Of a stretch of DNA of 64,000 nt, positions 27,099 through 36,960 are shown piece after piece; the first letter of the stretch is position 1, and every line of letters begins with the position of its first letter. The DNA comes from Photorhabdus luminescens subsp. luminescens (GTDB taxonomy: Bacteria > Pseudomonadota > Gammaproteobacteria > Enterobacterales > Enterobacteriaceae). Under the pieces are notes generated by a model. The model saw only the letters and a program-made list of their open reading frames with translations, did not search any database and was not told the DNA's origin. Location of the stretch: NCBI RefSeq assembly GCF_001083805.1, contig NZ_JXSK01000001.1, forward strand, positions 124,001 to 188,000, read 5' to 3'. The position numbers were made by a program, and so were the translations under genes.

Positions 27099-29150
27099 AT
27101 GAACAAATTCGTCAGACTGGCTTTTGTCTTAGGTGTTTCAATTTTTGGTACTTGTTATGCAAATACAAACAGTCCAGTGGCTGTTCCTGTTCATATTGAA
27201 CAACTACCTATATTGAAACAAGAACCTCAGCATTCAACAGTGAGCGAGCGGGTAACATCCCGCTTCACTCGTTCTCATTATCGCCAATTTGATTTAAATG
27301 GTGATTTTTCGGCAAAAATATTTGACCGCTACCTCAATATACTGGATTACAGCCATAACATATTATTAGCGTCAGATATTGCTCAGTATGCCGATAAGAA
27401 AAAGTTGTTAGGCAAGGAATTGGAAAGTGGAAATCTGGAAATTCCATATGACTTGTTTAATTTATTACAGAAACGTCGCTTTGAGCGTTATCAGTACGCT
27501 TTATCGCGTCTTGAACAGCCAATGAATTTTGATGGTAACGATATAATTGATGTTGATCGTTCCAAAGCCCCTTGGCCGCAGAGTGTGGAAGAGCTAGATA
27601 AACTTTGGGATGCTAAAGTTAAGTATGATTGGCTCAACCTCAAGCTCAGCGGCAAAGAGGACAGTAAAATCAAAGAGATGCTCACCAAGCGCTATCAATC
27701 CGCGTTAAAACGTCTGACACAAAGTCAAAGTGAAGATGTTTTCCAATTGATTATGACTGCGTTTGCCCGTGAAATTGATCCTCATACCAATTATCTTTCA
27801 CCACGCAATACTGAACAGTTTAACTCAGAAATGAGTCTTTCCTTGGAAGGAATTGGTGCTGTTTTGCAAATAGATGATGACTACACGGTTATAAACTCTT
27901 TGGTTGCTGGTGGACCTGCCGCTAAGAGCAAAGCATTAAACGTGGGCGATAAGATTATCGGTGTTGCTCAGTCAGGGAAGTCTATGGTGGATATTATTGG
28001 CTGGCGTCTGGATGATGTGGTTGCGCTGATTAAAGGTCCTAAAGGAAGTAAAGTACGGCTTGAGGTTATTTCTGATACCAAAGGGGCAAAACCACGTACT
28101 GTTACTTTAACTCGTGAGCAGATCCGTTTGGAAGATCGGGCTGTGAAGATGTCAGTTAAGACAATTGGTCAGGAAAAAGTGGGGGTGCTTGATATCCCCG
28201 GTTTTTATGTTGGTTTGACTGATAATGTTAAAACTCAATTACAAAAACTGATCAAACAGCATGTCAGTGCTATTGTCATTGATTTGCGTAGCAATGGTGG
28301 CGGCGCTCTGACAGAGGCGGTTTCTTTATCAGGCTTGTTTCTTCCAAGCGGCCCGATTGTCCAGGTTAGAGATAATAATGGAAAAATCCGCCAGGATTCT
28401 GATACTGATGAAGTAGTGTACTATAAAGGGCCTTTAGTTGTTCTGGTAGACCATTTTAGTGCTTCAGCTTCTGAAATTTTTGCCGCAGCAATGCAGGATT
28501 ATGGGCGAGCGTTGATTGTTGGTGAACCGACTTTTGGTAAAGGCACTGTTCAGCAATATCGTTCTTTGAGTCGTATTTACGATCAAATGATGCGCCCTGA
28601 TTGGCCATCATTGGGTTCTGTCCAATATACCATTCAGAAATTCTATCGTGTGAATGGCGGTAGTACTCAGCGTAAAGGGGTGACTCCTGATATCGTAATG
28701 CCAACGGGGGTTGATCCGGCAGAAACGGGGGAAAGTTTCGAAGATAATGCTTTGCCTTGGGATAGCATTCCTCCTGCCCGTTATACAGGGTCTAAAATTA
28801 TTGCTGCCTTGGTTCCTCAGTTGAATACCGCTCACAATGCTCGCATTACAAATGATTCAGAATTCAAATACATCAATGAGGATATTGCTCACTATAAGGC
28901 GATGAAAGAGCATAAAAATATTGTTTCTCTGAACTATGCACAAAGAGAGAAAGAGAATAAAGAAGCGGATGCTCTGAAGTTGAATCGTATAAATGATCGC
29001 TTTAAACGCGAGGGTAAAAAGCCGTTAACTTCACTGGATGATTTACCTAAAGATTATCAGGGGCCAGATCCCTATCTTGATGAATCAGTGAAGATTGCAC
29101 TTGATTTAGCGCACCAACCTGCTGAGAAAATGTTAGCTAAATCTAAGTAA
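27099..29150 (+). CDS. prc: Tail-specific protease Prc (Tsp)
   Basis: Periplasmic C-terminal-processing protease that trims FtsI and, with NlpI, degrades MepS and ssrA-tagged proteins. The ATG at 27099 gives MNKFVRLAFVLGVSIFGTCYA (signal peptide) and 683 residues (E. coli 682). The PDZ domain is near residues 240-320 (GIGAVLQIDDDYTVINSLVAGGPA). The Ser/Lys dyad is in DHFSASASEIFAAAMQ and GEPTFGKGTVQQ, followed by the C-terminal DUF3340 domain. In-frame codons from 27051 overlap proQ and are not part of the protein. Confidence 0.96.
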   Translation: MNKFVRLAFVLGVSIFGTCYANTNSPVAVPVHIEQLPILKQEPQHSTVSERVTSRFTRSHYRQFDLNGDFSAKIFDRYLNILDYSHNILLASDIAQYADKKKLLGKELESGNLEIPYDLFNLLQKRRFERYQYALSRLEQPMNFDGNDIIDVDRSKAPWPQSVEELDKLWDAKVKYDWLNLKLSGKEDSKIKEMLTKRYQSALKRLTQSQSEDVFQLIMTAFAREIDPHTNYLSPRNTEQFNSEMSLSLEGIGAVLQIDDDYTVINSLVAGGPAAKSKALNVGDKIIGVAQSGKSMVDIIGWRLDDVVALIKGPKGSKVRLEVISDTKGAKPRTVTLTREQIRLEDRAVKMSVKTIGQEKVGVLDIPGFYVGLTDNVKTQLQKLIKQHVSAIVIDLRSNGGGALTEAVSLSGLFLPSGPIVQVRDNNGKIRQDSDTDEVVYYKGPLVVLVDHFSASASEIFAAAMQDYGRALIVGEPTFGKGTVQQYRSLSRIYDQMMRPDWPSLGSVQYTIQKFYRVNGGSTQRKGVTPDIVMPTGVDPAETGESFEDNALPWDSIPPARYTGSKIIAALVPQLNTAHNARITNDSEFKYINEDIAHYKAMKEHKNIVSLNYAQREKENKEADALKLNRINDRFKREGKKPLTSLDDLPKDYQGPDPYLDESVKIALDLAHQPAEKMLAKSK

Positions 29151-29221
29151 AATAATGGATTAAAGCCTGTTAATGATTAATGCCCAATACCGTTCGCTTG
29201 GGATGTTTTGAGTGAACGGTA

Positions 29222-29348
29222 TATACCCTATGGATTTCAAGATGCATCGCGACGGCAAGAGAGCGAATCCCCAGGAGCATAGCGAACTATGTGACTGGGG
29301 TGAGCGAGTGCAGCCAACAAAGAGGCAACTTGAAAGATAACGGGTATA
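29222..29348 (+). repeat. ERIC element 4 (127 bp, full length)
   Basis: Begins TATACCCTATGGATTTC, contains the classical GTGACTGGGGTGAGCG core used as a diagnostic ERIC sequence, and ends ACGGGTATA. It lies 71 bases after prc. The remaining 270 bases to htpX are AT-rich, hold no gene and must include the htpX promoter. Confidence 0.94.
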
Positions 29349-29618
29349 TTGGGTTTTCAGTAATATGAACAGTCTCTTTAAGGTGTTTTTTGTTTTCAGG
29401 AAAGATGAATTGTTTCACATTTTCTCAGGATTACCGAGTATTGGAGTATTTTGTTTAACCAATTGGTGTTAGGCTAATGTGGGTTTTTTTATGATTTTGT
29501 AAAGTTGTGTTGTTCTTATCACTTAACAGGTTAAAAGCCTTGAATATAGCAAGAACAGCCTTATTTAATAGAGTAGTTCTGAAAGTGCATTGATTATTAA
29601 TAAAGGAAGCCGGTTTTT

Positions 29619-30506
29619 ATGATGCGAATTGTTTTGTTCCTCCTCACTAACCTTGCTGTTATGTTGGTGTTCGGGATAATACTTTCTTTGACAGGAATTC
29701 AGGGGAGTAGTGTACAAGGTCTGATGATTATGGCAGGCCTGTTCGGTTTCGGTGGAGCGTTTGTTTCCCTATTGATGTCCAAATGGATGGCCCTGCGTTC
29801 TGTGGGTGGTCAGGTCATAGAACAGCCAGCAAATGAAGTTGAGCATTGGTTAGTTGAAACTGTTCGCCGTCAAGCGGAACAGGTCAATATTGCTATGCCT
29901 CAGGTTGCGATTTATGCCGCGCCTGATATTAATGCATTCGCTACCGGAGCGCGTCGTAATGCTTCTCTGGTGGCCGTCAGCACCGGTCTATTGGATAACA
30001 TGAGTAGGGCAGAAGCAGAAGCGGTTATTGCTCATGAGATTAGTCATATTGCTAATGGCGATATGGTGACGATGACCTTGTTGCAAGGGATAGTAAATAC
30101 TTTCGTTATCTTTATTTCCCGTCTACTGGCTCAGGCTGTATCAAGTTTCCTGTCTGGCAACAGTGATGAAGAAGAGAGTAACTCCTCCGGCAATCCGATT
30201 GTTTACATGGTTGTTTCAATGGTGTTGGAAATAGTATTTGGTATTCTGGCGAGCATTATCACAATGTGGTTCTCCCGTTATCGCGAGTTCCATGCAGATG
30301 CAGGTTCTGCTAAGTTGGTTGGTCGTGAGAAAATGATCGCCGCTTTACAGCGTCTGAAAACCAGTTATGAACCGCAGGAAGAAGGCGGTATGATGGCGTT
30401 CTGTATTAATGGTAAATCAAAAACATTCAGTGAGCTGTTCATGTCTCACCCACCATTGGACAAACGTATTGAAGCGTTGCGTAGTGGACAATACCTGAAT
30501 AAATAA
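29619..30506 (+). CDS. htpX: Membrane-bound zinc protease HtpX
   Basis: Inner-membrane M48 metalloprotease for quality control of membrane proteins, working with FtsH and, in E. coli, induced by Cpx. It has 295 residues (E. coli 293), starting [15 protein letters not shown]. Two N-terminal helices (about 4-25 and 33-55) are followed by the zinc motif HEISH in [17 protein letters not shown], two more helices, and the third zinc ligand Glu in [22 protein letters not shown] lies 8 bases before the start. It is followed by a good terminator. Confidence 0.96.
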   Translation: MMRIVLFLLTNLAVMLVFGIILSLTGIQGSSVQGLMIMAGLFGFGGAFVSLLMSKWMALRSVGGQVIEQPANEVEHWLVETVRRQAEQVNIAMPQVAIYAAPDINAFATGARRNASLVAVSTGLLDNMSRAEAEAVIAHEISHIANGDMVTMTLLQGIVNTFVIFISRLLAQAVSSFLSGNSDEEESNSSGNPIVYMVVSMVLEIVFGILASIITMWFSRYREFHADAGSAKLVGREKMIAALQRLKTSYEPQEEGGMMAFCINGKSKTFSELFMSHPPLDKRIEALRSGQYLNK

Positions 30507-30522
30507 TATTGTGAATAAAATC

Positions 30523-30552
30523 AAAAGCCGGGAAATCAACCCCGGCTTTTTT
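30523..30552. terminator. Bidirectional terminator between htpX and tcyP
   Basis: AAAAGCCGGG, 8-base loop, CCCGGCTTTT followed by more Ts: a perfect 10-bp stem with A-run on one side and T-run on the other, between the convergent genes htpX (ends 30506) and tcyP (ends 30574). Confidence 0.85.
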
Positions 30553-30573
30553 GCAACTTTTGAAGTTTTTAAA

Positions 30574-31965
30574 TTATAGCTGACTTAATTCAACTTGTTC
30601 TTCTTGATCGAAGATAGTTTTATCAGTTTGCCCCATCAGTTGGCTGGTAATAGTACCAGCGGTCATTGAACCACTTACATTCAGTGCTGTACGGCCCATA
30701 TCAATGAGAGGTTCAACAGAAATCAATAAAGCGATCAACGTTACAGGTAATCCCATTGCAGGTAAGACAATCAGTGCGGCAAACGTAGCTCCGCCACCTA
30801 CACCGGCGACGCCAGCAGAGCTGATAGTGACGATGCCAACGAGTGTTGCAATCCACATCGGGTCAAGAGGGTTTATGCCTACTGTTGGAGCAACCATTGC
30901 TGCCAACATGGCGGGATAGATCCCGGCACAGCCATTTTGACCAATTGTTGCTCCGAAAGATGCTGAGAAACTGGCGATAGATTCTGGTACGCCAATACGG
31001 AGTGTCTGGGTTTCGACATTCAGTGGAATACTGGCAGCACTGGAACGGCTGGTGAATGCGAAGGTCAACACTGGCCAAGTTTTTTTGAAGAATCTAAGTG
31101 GATTGATGCCGATAAGAGAAAGTAGAAACCCATGAACAACAAAAACTAGCGCTAGTGCAACGTAGGATGCGATAACGAAGGTTCCCAGTTTTGCAATTTC
31201 ATGAAGATTAGAGTTGGCGACAACTTTGGTCATCAGAGCCATAACGCCATACGGCGTTAAGCGCATAACCAAGCGGACCAGTTTCATTACCCATGCTTGT
31301 ATAGTATCGATAGCGACTAATATGCGCGCACCCCTCTCATGATCATCTTTCAACATTTGCAGGGCTGCGATACCTAAGAAGGTTGCAAAAATAACAACGC
31401 TGATAACCGAAGTTGGATTAGCGCCGGTTAAATCTGCAAACGGATTTTTAGGAATAAAAGATAAAATCAATTGTGGTACAGATAAGTCAGAGACTTTGCT
31501 GACGTAGTTGTTTTCGATAGCAGACAGGCGGTTTGTTTCTTGAGGACCTTGAATCAGACCTTCAGCAGTCAGGCCGAACAGGTTGATAATCATGATACCG
31601 ATAAGCGCTGCAATCATTGTCGTAAATAGCAACGCTCCAATGGTTAGAAAACTGATTTTTCCTAGAGAAGATGCTTTGTGTAATTTAGCAACTGCACTCA
31701 AAATAGAGGCAAATACCAGAGGCATAATGACCATTTGTAGAAGCTGTACGTAGCCATTACCTACAATGTTGAACCATGATATGGATTCCTTCACTGTGGT
31801 ATTATCAGAGCCATAAACTAGTTGCAGTGCTAAACCAAAAATAATGCCAATGGCAAGGCCCGCAAAAACCTTTTTCGACAGGTTCCATTGCCGTGAACTG
31901 GCTTTTGACAATAGCAAAAGCAGTGCTACGAAGACGAGCACATTCGAAATGAGTGGTAAATTCAT
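30574..31965 (-). CDS. tcyP: L-cystine:cation symporter TcyP
   Basis: Inner-membrane dicarboxylate/amino acid:cation symporter (DAACS) family protein that imports cystine. The ATG at 31965 gives [19 protein letters not shown] and 463 residues, identical in length to E. coli TcyP (YdjN); a TTG two codons upstream is not needed. About eight helices and two re-entrant loops are indicated; the family's Ser-rich loop is [18 protein letters not shown] and the conserved helix 7-8 region is [18 protein letters not shown]. In E. coli it is activated by CysB; I see no clear CysB site. Neighbouring ydjM reads the same way. Confidence 0.95.
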   Translation of the reverse strand: MNLPLISNVLVFVALLLLLSKASSRQWNLSKKVFAGLAIGIIFGLALQLVYGSDNTTVKESISWFNIVGNGYVQLLQMVIMPLVFASILSAVAKLHKASSLGKISFLTIGALLFTTMIAALIGIMIINLFGLTAEGLIQGPQETNRLSAIENNYVSKVSDLSVPQLILSFIPKNPFADLTGANPTSVISVVIFATFLGIAALQMLKDDHERGARILVAIDTIQAWVMKLVRLVMRLTPYGVMALMTKVVANSNLHEIAKLGTFVIASYVALALVFVVHGFLLSLIGINPLRFFKKTWPVLTFAFTSRSSAASIPLNVETQTLRIGVPESIASFSASFGATIGQNGCAGIYPAMLAAMVAPTVGINPLDPMWIATLVGIVTISSAGVAGVGGGATFAALIVLPAMGLPVTLIALLISVEPLIDMGRTALNVSGSMTAGTITSQLMGQTDKTIFDQEEQVELSQL

Positions 31966-32152
31966 CCCCAAACTCCAGAATTCAATTTAGTTAAGTCATA
32001 AGCTGTATCGAATCGTGTAAGTCTGCAAACGAACACATTACAACAAGCAGTTGGGGAGCATAGTACCAGCTTAAACTATTCTCATTTATAACTATATAGA
32101 ATTTAATATAACAAATGTGACTTTTAAGATTTATTTTTAGTCAATTAGAGCA

Positions 32153-32701
32153 TTAGAAATAGAGATCTTTGATACGATTGATGTAAAAAAGTATAGAGTA
32201 TTCAATATTTTCTGGTAGAAAAACGGCAATAACGATTAATAGGGCAGAAATAAACCTTTCTGCTTTCTTGTTTCCTTGCTTGCCAAGCACAGGTAGACAG
32301 AAACGTATTTTGATTGGCCATAATAACGGCACACCAGCGGGTGTTAGCATATCTGCAATCAGATGGCTCAAATAGCCAACAATCATGGCATGAAAAAAAT
32401 CAGTTGGAATTAACCACTCTTCCGGTATTTTTAGCCAAAATAAAGTAACCCCTAATATGAGAGCAAGTAAACTGTGAGTAAATCCTCTATGACCACAGAG
32501 TTTGGCAATGGGAATGGAGATAAATCTGAATAACCTACCCAAAGTTGAATTAGGGTGATCGATATCGGGCAACAAGGCAGTAAGCAACACCCCTGGTATC
32601 ATATGCAACCAGTCTCCATTAGCTATCTCTGGTGTTATTTCTAGTTTGTGTGCCAAGATAATGCTGGCAACAGAAAATAAAAGATGCCCTTCTGCGGTCA
32701 T
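32153..32701 (-). CDS. ydjM: Inner membrane hydrolase-like protein YdjM
   Basis: 182-residue protein of the YdjM/DUF457 family of predicted membrane-bound metal-dependent hydrolases. Conserved metal-site sequences are MTAEGHLLFS at the N-terminus, LLPDIDHPNSTLGR, HRGFTHSLLAL and GYLSHLIADMLTPAGVPLLWP. Four or five membrane segments are visible. AGAGGAA precedes the ATG. A perfect CTGT-N8-ACAG LexA motif lies 20 bases upstream; E. coli ydjM is also part of the SOS regulon. The true substrate is unknown. Confidence 0.92.
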   Translation of the reverse strand: MTAEGHLLFSVASIILAHKLEITPEIANGDWLHMIPGVLLTALLPDIDHPNSTLGRLFRFISIPIAKLCGHRGFTHSLLALILGVTLFWLKIPEEWLIPTDFFHAMIVGYLSHLIADMLTPAGVPLLWPIKIRFCLPVLGKQGNKKAERFISALLIVIAVFLPENIEYSILFYINRIKDLYF

Positions 32702-32720
32702 AAATTCCTCTGACTAATAA

Positions 32721-32736
32721 CTGTCTATCCATACAG
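32721..32736 (-). promoter_or_regulatory. LexA box in front of ydjM
   Basis: CTGTCTATCCATACAG fits the SOS box CTGT-N8-ACAG exactly and lies 20 bases upstream of the ydjM start. Regulation by LexA is known for the E. coli gene. Confidence 0.8.
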
Positions 32737-32888
32737 TCGGCGAAGTATAGAGGGTTTTATGTGGGTAAGATAGAGGGTAAAAAGCAAAAATATCTTATTT
32801 ATTAATATATAACGTTAATATTTAATTAAATTTTTATTTGACAGAATAAGACATAAGCGCTACGGCTATTGTATGAACAATAAGAAAC

Positions 32889-32912
32889 TGCCATCAACAC
32901 AGATGATGGCAG
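32889..32912 (-). terminator. Hairpin after the hxpB relic
   Basis: Perfect 9-bp stem CTGCCATCA / TGATGGCAG with a 6-base loop, 33 bases beyond the stop of the broken hxpB; a short T-rich stretch follows on the minus strand. Probably the original hxpB terminator. Confidence 0.55.
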
Positions 32913-32944
32913 CTAAAGTTATAATCAGATGATGTTCATTACAG

Positions 32945-33180
32945 TTAGTTGTTCGAGTGAATGCAGTTTAATTCTGCCAAAACCCAACGTGGATCATCAA
33001 AATGATGAGCTGATGGCACAACAATTGAACGCATTCTTGCAGCTTTCGTTGCTATCATTCCATTGAATGAATCTTCCAGAGCTACACAATTTATCGGAGC
33101 GATATCCAGTAGGGTTCAGAGTCAATCAGTAAACCGTCCATATCGAAAATGGCCGCTTTTATTGGTAAATGAAAGGACAT
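32945..33180 (-). pseudogene. hxpB: Relic of hexitol phosphatase B (yniC), internal deletion
   Basis: HAD-family sugar phosphatase remnant. Reading from the ATG at 33180, MSFHLPIKAAIFDMDGLLIDSEP is the intact N-terminus with the catalytic DxD motif, but a stop follows a few codons later. In another frame, NCVALEDSFNGMIATKAARM followed by RSIVVP matches the C-terminal part of E. coli HxpB. Everything between (well over 100 residues, including the cap domain) is missing, so this is a deletion plus frameshift. No ribosome-binding site remains: an ERIC element ends one base before the start codon. The neighbours yniB, yniA and ydjM fit the E. coli locus. Confidence 0.88.
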
Positions 33181-33181
33181 T

Positions 33182-33308
33182 TATACCCAATAGATTTTGA
33201 GTTGCAGCGCGGCGGCAAGTGAACGAATCCCCAGGAGCATAGATAACTATGTGACTGGGGTGAGTGAAAGCAGCCAACAAAGCAGCAGCTTGAAAGATGA
33301 AGGGTATA
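33182..33308 (+). repeat. ERIC element 5 (127 bp, diverged)
   Basis: Begins TATACCCAATAGATTTTGAG and ends GAAGGGTATA, with the GTGACTGGGGTGAG core. It differs from the other copies at more positions, so it is an older insertion. It touches the start codon of the hxpB relic. The rest of 33,309-33,490 is AT-rich and must hold the yniB promoter. Confidence 0.9.
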
Positions 33309-33490
33309 TAGTATCTCTCTGGTCAGACAGTTAGCGAAAGCTGATTGTAACAACCTCAGGGGATGAAATCTTTTCCTGATCGGGAACATGGTAAGAAATC
33401 CTTAGTTAATTAAATATAAAGTTAAATTTGGTGATTGATGGGCTATGATTAGCCAAAAATAGAATCTGCTTATTGCTATGAGGGGTATCG

Positions 33491-34033
33491 ATGACTTACC
33501 AAAAAGCCGGATACATCGCTATTATTAAGCGAGTTTTAGGTTGGGTGATTTTTATTCCGGCACTTTTATCGACCATTGTTTCTGTGATCAATCTTGCTTG
33601 GTTGCATGGTATTAAAGGTGATGGTATTAATGCTGTTTTAGATGATTTGCTGAAAATGATGGCTGAAATGGTGCGTTTTAATACCCCGTTTCTGGATTTC
33701 TTCTGGAAAAATTCGCCAACACCTGATCATCTGGCTGATTTTACCGGATCAACACTTAGTTTCTTGATTATCTATTTTCTTATTTTTTTCGGCCTTGCTA
33801 TGAATGCATCAGGTCAACGTATGTACAGACAAGTGAAGTTTATACGCGAACACATTGAAGATCAGCTTATTATTGAAAAAGCTAAAGGCAATGATGGCCT
33901 GACAAGAGAACAGATTGAATTAAAAATTAAACTTCCTCGTCATACACTGTTCAGCCAGATTTATATCTTATATATTTCACCGGTAATTATCGGCGCAATT
34001 TTTTATTTTCTATTGAAAATCTTAGGTTGGTAG
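33491..34033 (+). CDS. yniB: Inner membrane protein YniB
   Basis: 180-residue membrane protein of unknown function (E. coli YniB 178). Helices are visible at about residues 14-36, 88-108 and 153-177, with a charged segment RMYRQVKFIREHIEDQLI between. GAGGGG precedes the ATG. It lies between the hxpB relic and yniA, as in E. coli. Confidence 0.92.
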   Translation: MTYQKAGYIAIIKRVLGWVIFIPALLSTIVSVINLAWLHGIKGDGINAVLDDLLKMMAEMVRFNTPFLDFFWKNSPTPDHLADFTGSTLSFLIIYFLIFFGLAMNASGQRMYRQVKFIREHIEDQLIIEKAKGNDGLTREQIELKIKLPRHTLFSQIYILYISPVIIGAIFYFLLKILGW

Positions 34034-34090
34034 ACTCTCCGGTTGGCTATAGCTGCGGAATAAGGGTTTCGCAGCTTGATTAGCCACTTA

Positions 34091-34957
34091 TTAGCTATTT
34101 TCAGTTAAAATATTATCAATAATATTTTGAACTACAATAAGATTGTCACCACCAAACAAATTACACCGGTTAAGCAAATAATAGAGCTGATACACTGGTT
34201 GTCGTTCAATAAAGTTGGCAGGGAGTGGCCATATGCTCTGATAGCCATCAAGAATTTGCATTGGTAAATTGGGGTATAACGGTAACATAGCGAAATCACA
34301 TTCACGATCTCCCCAATAACAGGCTGGGTCGAAGGCAACGGCTTGATCATCTAACGAAGCACAATTAGCCGGCCAGAGATCGCCATGTAAGAGAGAGGGC
34401 TGTGGTTGATGGTGTTGAAGTTTGTTACTTATGGCTTGGACGATATTATCAATATCACCAAATATCATGTTTTTTTCTGCTGCGATTTGTAATTGCCAAC
34501 CGACCCGCTTTTCCGCATAAAATTGGTGCCAACGTCGTTGCCAGCCATTAGGTTGCGGTGTTGTTGCCAGCATATTGTCAAAATCAAAGCCGAATTGAGG
34601 TTGCTCGCTCCATTGATGAAGTTTTGCCAGTTGTTGACCGAAACAATAGGCACTGTGAGGATCAAAAGATTTTAAAGGCAGAAATTCAAGCAATAGAAAG
34701 CTATGGTCACGGGTATTGCCAATACCATAAACAGTAGGAACACGGATAGTTTGGCTGCGTGCCAGGAGTTCAAGCTGTTCTGATTCTGCTTTGAAGACAG
34801 GGAGCATTTCCCGCAGGTTTGATTTGACAAAAACTTGTCGTTTTCCATGAGTGACTCGCCAGGCTTGATGGATGTCCCCTCCGGCTAACTCAGTTTTATC
34901 GTGAATTTCAGCAACACCGAAATGTTCGTTTAACAAACGATTTACTGCCTGCCACAT
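34091..34957 (-). CDS. yniA: Fructosamine kinase family protein YniA
   Basis: 288-residue kinase of the fructosamine-3-kinase/aminoglycoside phosphotransferase fold, thought to phosphorylate sugar residues on glycated compounds. The start MWQAVNRLLNEHFG matches E. coli YniA. The ATP-binding Lys is in RQVFVKSNLRE, the catalytic loop is SLLHGDLWPANC (Asp) and the metal-binding part is VAFDPACYWGDRECDFAML. It faces yniB with a 57-base gap. Substrate is inferred from the family only. Confidence 0.93.
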   Translation of the reverse strand: MWQAVNRLLNEHFGVAEIHDKTELAGGDIHQAWRVTHGKRQVFVKSNLREMLPVFKAESEQLELLARSQTIRVPTVYGIGNTRDHSFLLLEFLPLKSFDPHSAYCFGQQLAKLHQWSEQPQFGFDFDNMLATTPQPNGWQRRWHQFYAEKRVGWQLQIAAEKNMIFGDIDNIVQAISNKLQHHQPQPSLLHGDLWPANCASLDDQAVAFDPACYWGDRECDFAMLPLYPNLPMQILDGYQSIWPLPANFIERQPVYQLYYLLNRCNLFGGDNLIVVQNIIDNILTENS

Positions 34958-35128
34958 GGTTCACCTCTCTACGTCGTCAATTACTTTATGAACAATTATA
35001 GTCAGAGAAAACATATGATCAGGTAAAAAAGATGATTAACAGGGTTATATCTCAAAACAGATATAACCCTTTTTGTTATTGATTGGGTTCGTTAGAGATT
35101 TGCAGAGCGGCTTGATACGTTTTACGTT

Positions 35129-35255
35129 TATACCCGTTATCTTTCAAGTTGCCTCTTTGTTGGCTGCGCTCACTCACCCCGGTCACATAGTTATCTATGC
35201 TCCCGGGGATTCGCTCCCTTGCCGTCGCGATGCATCTTGAAATCCATAAGGTATA
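35129..35255 (-). repeat. ERIC element 6 (127 bp), inserted at the 3' end of yfeD
   Basis: Begins TATACCCGTTATC and ends AAGGTATA on the plus strand. Its right half overlaps the last 61 bases of yfeD and supplies that gene's stop codon. Confidence 0.93.
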
Positions 35256-36088
35256 GATTTTGTTCTTACAAGTTTTATCTGACTGTAAGCCAGTGCCAGT
35301 GTAAAGAAGATAGCCTGAACAATAACGATGCATGGTCCCGTTGCACCATCAATGTGGAAACTGATCAGAGTACCCAGGACACAGGAAATGACTGATGCAA
35401 TGATAGCGACGATTAACATTCGGTCAAAACTACGGCATAACATGAAAGCGATAATGCCCGGCGATATCAACATTGCAATGACCAAAATCATTCCCACTGC
35501 TTGCAGGGAAGCGACGATGGTCATGGACAGCAGGCAAAGCAAACCGTAATGCAAAAGTTTAACAGGTAATCCTACTACGCGTGCTTGGTTAGGATCGAAG
35601 CAATAAAGCATGAAGTCTTTGCGCTTTAGCAATACCACCGCCATAGTGATGCAGGCAATCCATAATGTTTGATTCAACTCATCTTTAGTGATCCCGAGTA
35701 TATTTCCGAACAGAATATGAGTCAGATGTTGGTCGGTATCCATGCGGGCAAAAAGAACTAAACCGAAGGCAAACATGCCTGAAAAGACAATTCCCATGAC
35801 AGTATCTTCTTTTATCCGGCTATGTTCTTTCAGATATCCTGTCGCAACAGCACAAAAAATACCGGAAAGGAATGCGCCAATAGCCAGTGGTATACCGGCA
35901 GCGAAAGCCAGCACAATACCTGGTAATACCGCGTGAGAAATGGCGTCACCCATTAACGACCAGCCTTTAAGAACCAAATAACAAGAGAGTATTGCACATA
36001 CCGCTCCTGTTACAATTGCGGCGAATATCGCCCGTTGCATAAATGGAAACATAAACGGCTCAGTGAGTAACTGTATCAACTCATTCAT
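35195..36088 (-). CDS. yfeD: Iron/manganese ABC transporter permease YfeD, C-terminus encoded by an ERIC element
   Basis: Second membrane permease of the Yfe (Sit-type) chelated iron/manganese importer, 297 residues, ABC-3 family. Eight or so helices are visible; the start [20 protein letters not shown] and the region [23 protein letters not shown] are typical. The last 19 residues ([18 protein letters not shown] at the end) are translated from ERIC element 6, whose insertion replaced the natural end and stop. The affected part is a cytoplasmic tail, so the transporter may still work. It overlaps yfeC by four bases (ATGA). Confidence 0.93.
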   Translation of the reverse strand: MNELIQLLTEPFMFPFMQRAIFAAIVTGAVCAILSCYLVLKGWSLMGDAISHAVLPGIVLAFAAGIPLAIGAFLSGIFCAVATGYLKEHSRIKEDTVMGIVFSGMFAFGLVLFARMDTDQHLTHILFGNILGITKDELNQTLWIACITMAVVLLKRKDFMLYCFDPNQARVVGLPVKLLHYGLLCLLSMTIVASLQAVGMILVIAMLISPGIIAFMLCRSFDRMLIVAIIASVISCVLGTLISFHIDGATGPCIVIVQAIFFTLALAYSQIKLVRTKSIPYGFQDASRRQGSESPGA

Positions 36089-36960
36089 GGTTGTGTCTCC
36101 TGAGCCAATGCTGAGGACTCTTTTTTGGCACGTATACGGGAGGCGAATAGCCCATGTTTTGGAGCAAAGAAGAATGCGAGTAGGAAAATAACAGTTTGCA
36201 ATGTGACAATGACGCCACCAGTAGCGCCGTTTAGGAAGAAACTTAGGTAAGCGCCAAATGCGCTGGTCAGGGAACCAATAGCAACGGCAATGATCAGCAG
36301 GTGCTTAAAACGATCAGTTAATAAATAAGCGGTTGCGCCTGGAGTGACTACCATTGCAATCACCAGAATAGCGCCGACAGTTTGTAAGGCTGCAACAGTG
36401 CAAGCACTCAATAAAGTAAAAAAAATAATTTTCATCCGTAAGGGAGATAAGCCGATAGAGCGCGCATGCGTTTCATCAAAAAATACAATTAGCAAATCTT
36501 TCCAGATAAACATGAGCACGATAAATGAAATCGCAATAATGATTTCAACTTGGAGAACATCTTCATCAGCGATACCAAGGATATTGCCGAAAATAATGGT
36601 TTGTACGTTAACGGATGTAGGATTCAGAGAAACGATTAATAATCCAGCCGCAAAGAAAGTGGAAAAAATGAACCCGATTACCGCATCTTCACGTAAACGA
36701 GTGATATGACGAACCAAAGTCATAGACAGAGCGGCCAGCATTCCGGTAAAAAAAGCGCCGCCTGCATAGGGAAGACCCAGTGCATAAGCACCAGCGACGC
36801 CAGGCACAACTGAGTGAGAGAGAGCATCTCCCATCAATGACCAGCCTTTTAACATCAGGTAGGAAGAAAGGAAGGCACAGACGGCACCGACGATGGCACT
36901 CACCCAGATGGCTTTTACCATGTAATTATAGTGAAAAGGTTGCAGCAAAAGTTCTGTCAT
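36085..36960 (-). CDS. yfeC: Iron/manganese ABC transporter permease YfeC
   Basis: First membrane permease of the Yfe system, 291 residues, paralogous to YfeD (shared [23 protein letters not shown]). About eight hydrophobic helices are seen. The C-terminus ([21 protein letters not shown]) is cytoplasmic and basic. It overlaps both neighbours by four bases, so the whole operon is translationally coupled. Confidence 0.95.
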   Translation of the reverse strand: MTELLLQPFHYNYMVKAIWVSAIVGAVCAFLSSYLMLKGWSLMGDALSHSVVPGVAGAYALGLPYAGGAFFTGMLAALSMTLVRHITRLREDAVIGFIFSTFFAAGLLIVSLNPTSVNVQTIIFGNILGIADEDVLQVEIIIAISFIVLMFIWKDLLIVFFDETHARSIGLSPLRMKIIFFTLLSACTVAALQTVGAILVIAMVVTPGATAYLLTDRFKHLLIIAVAIGSLTSAFGAYLSFFLNGATGGVIVTLQTVIFLLAFFFAPKHGLFASRIRAKKESSALAQETQP

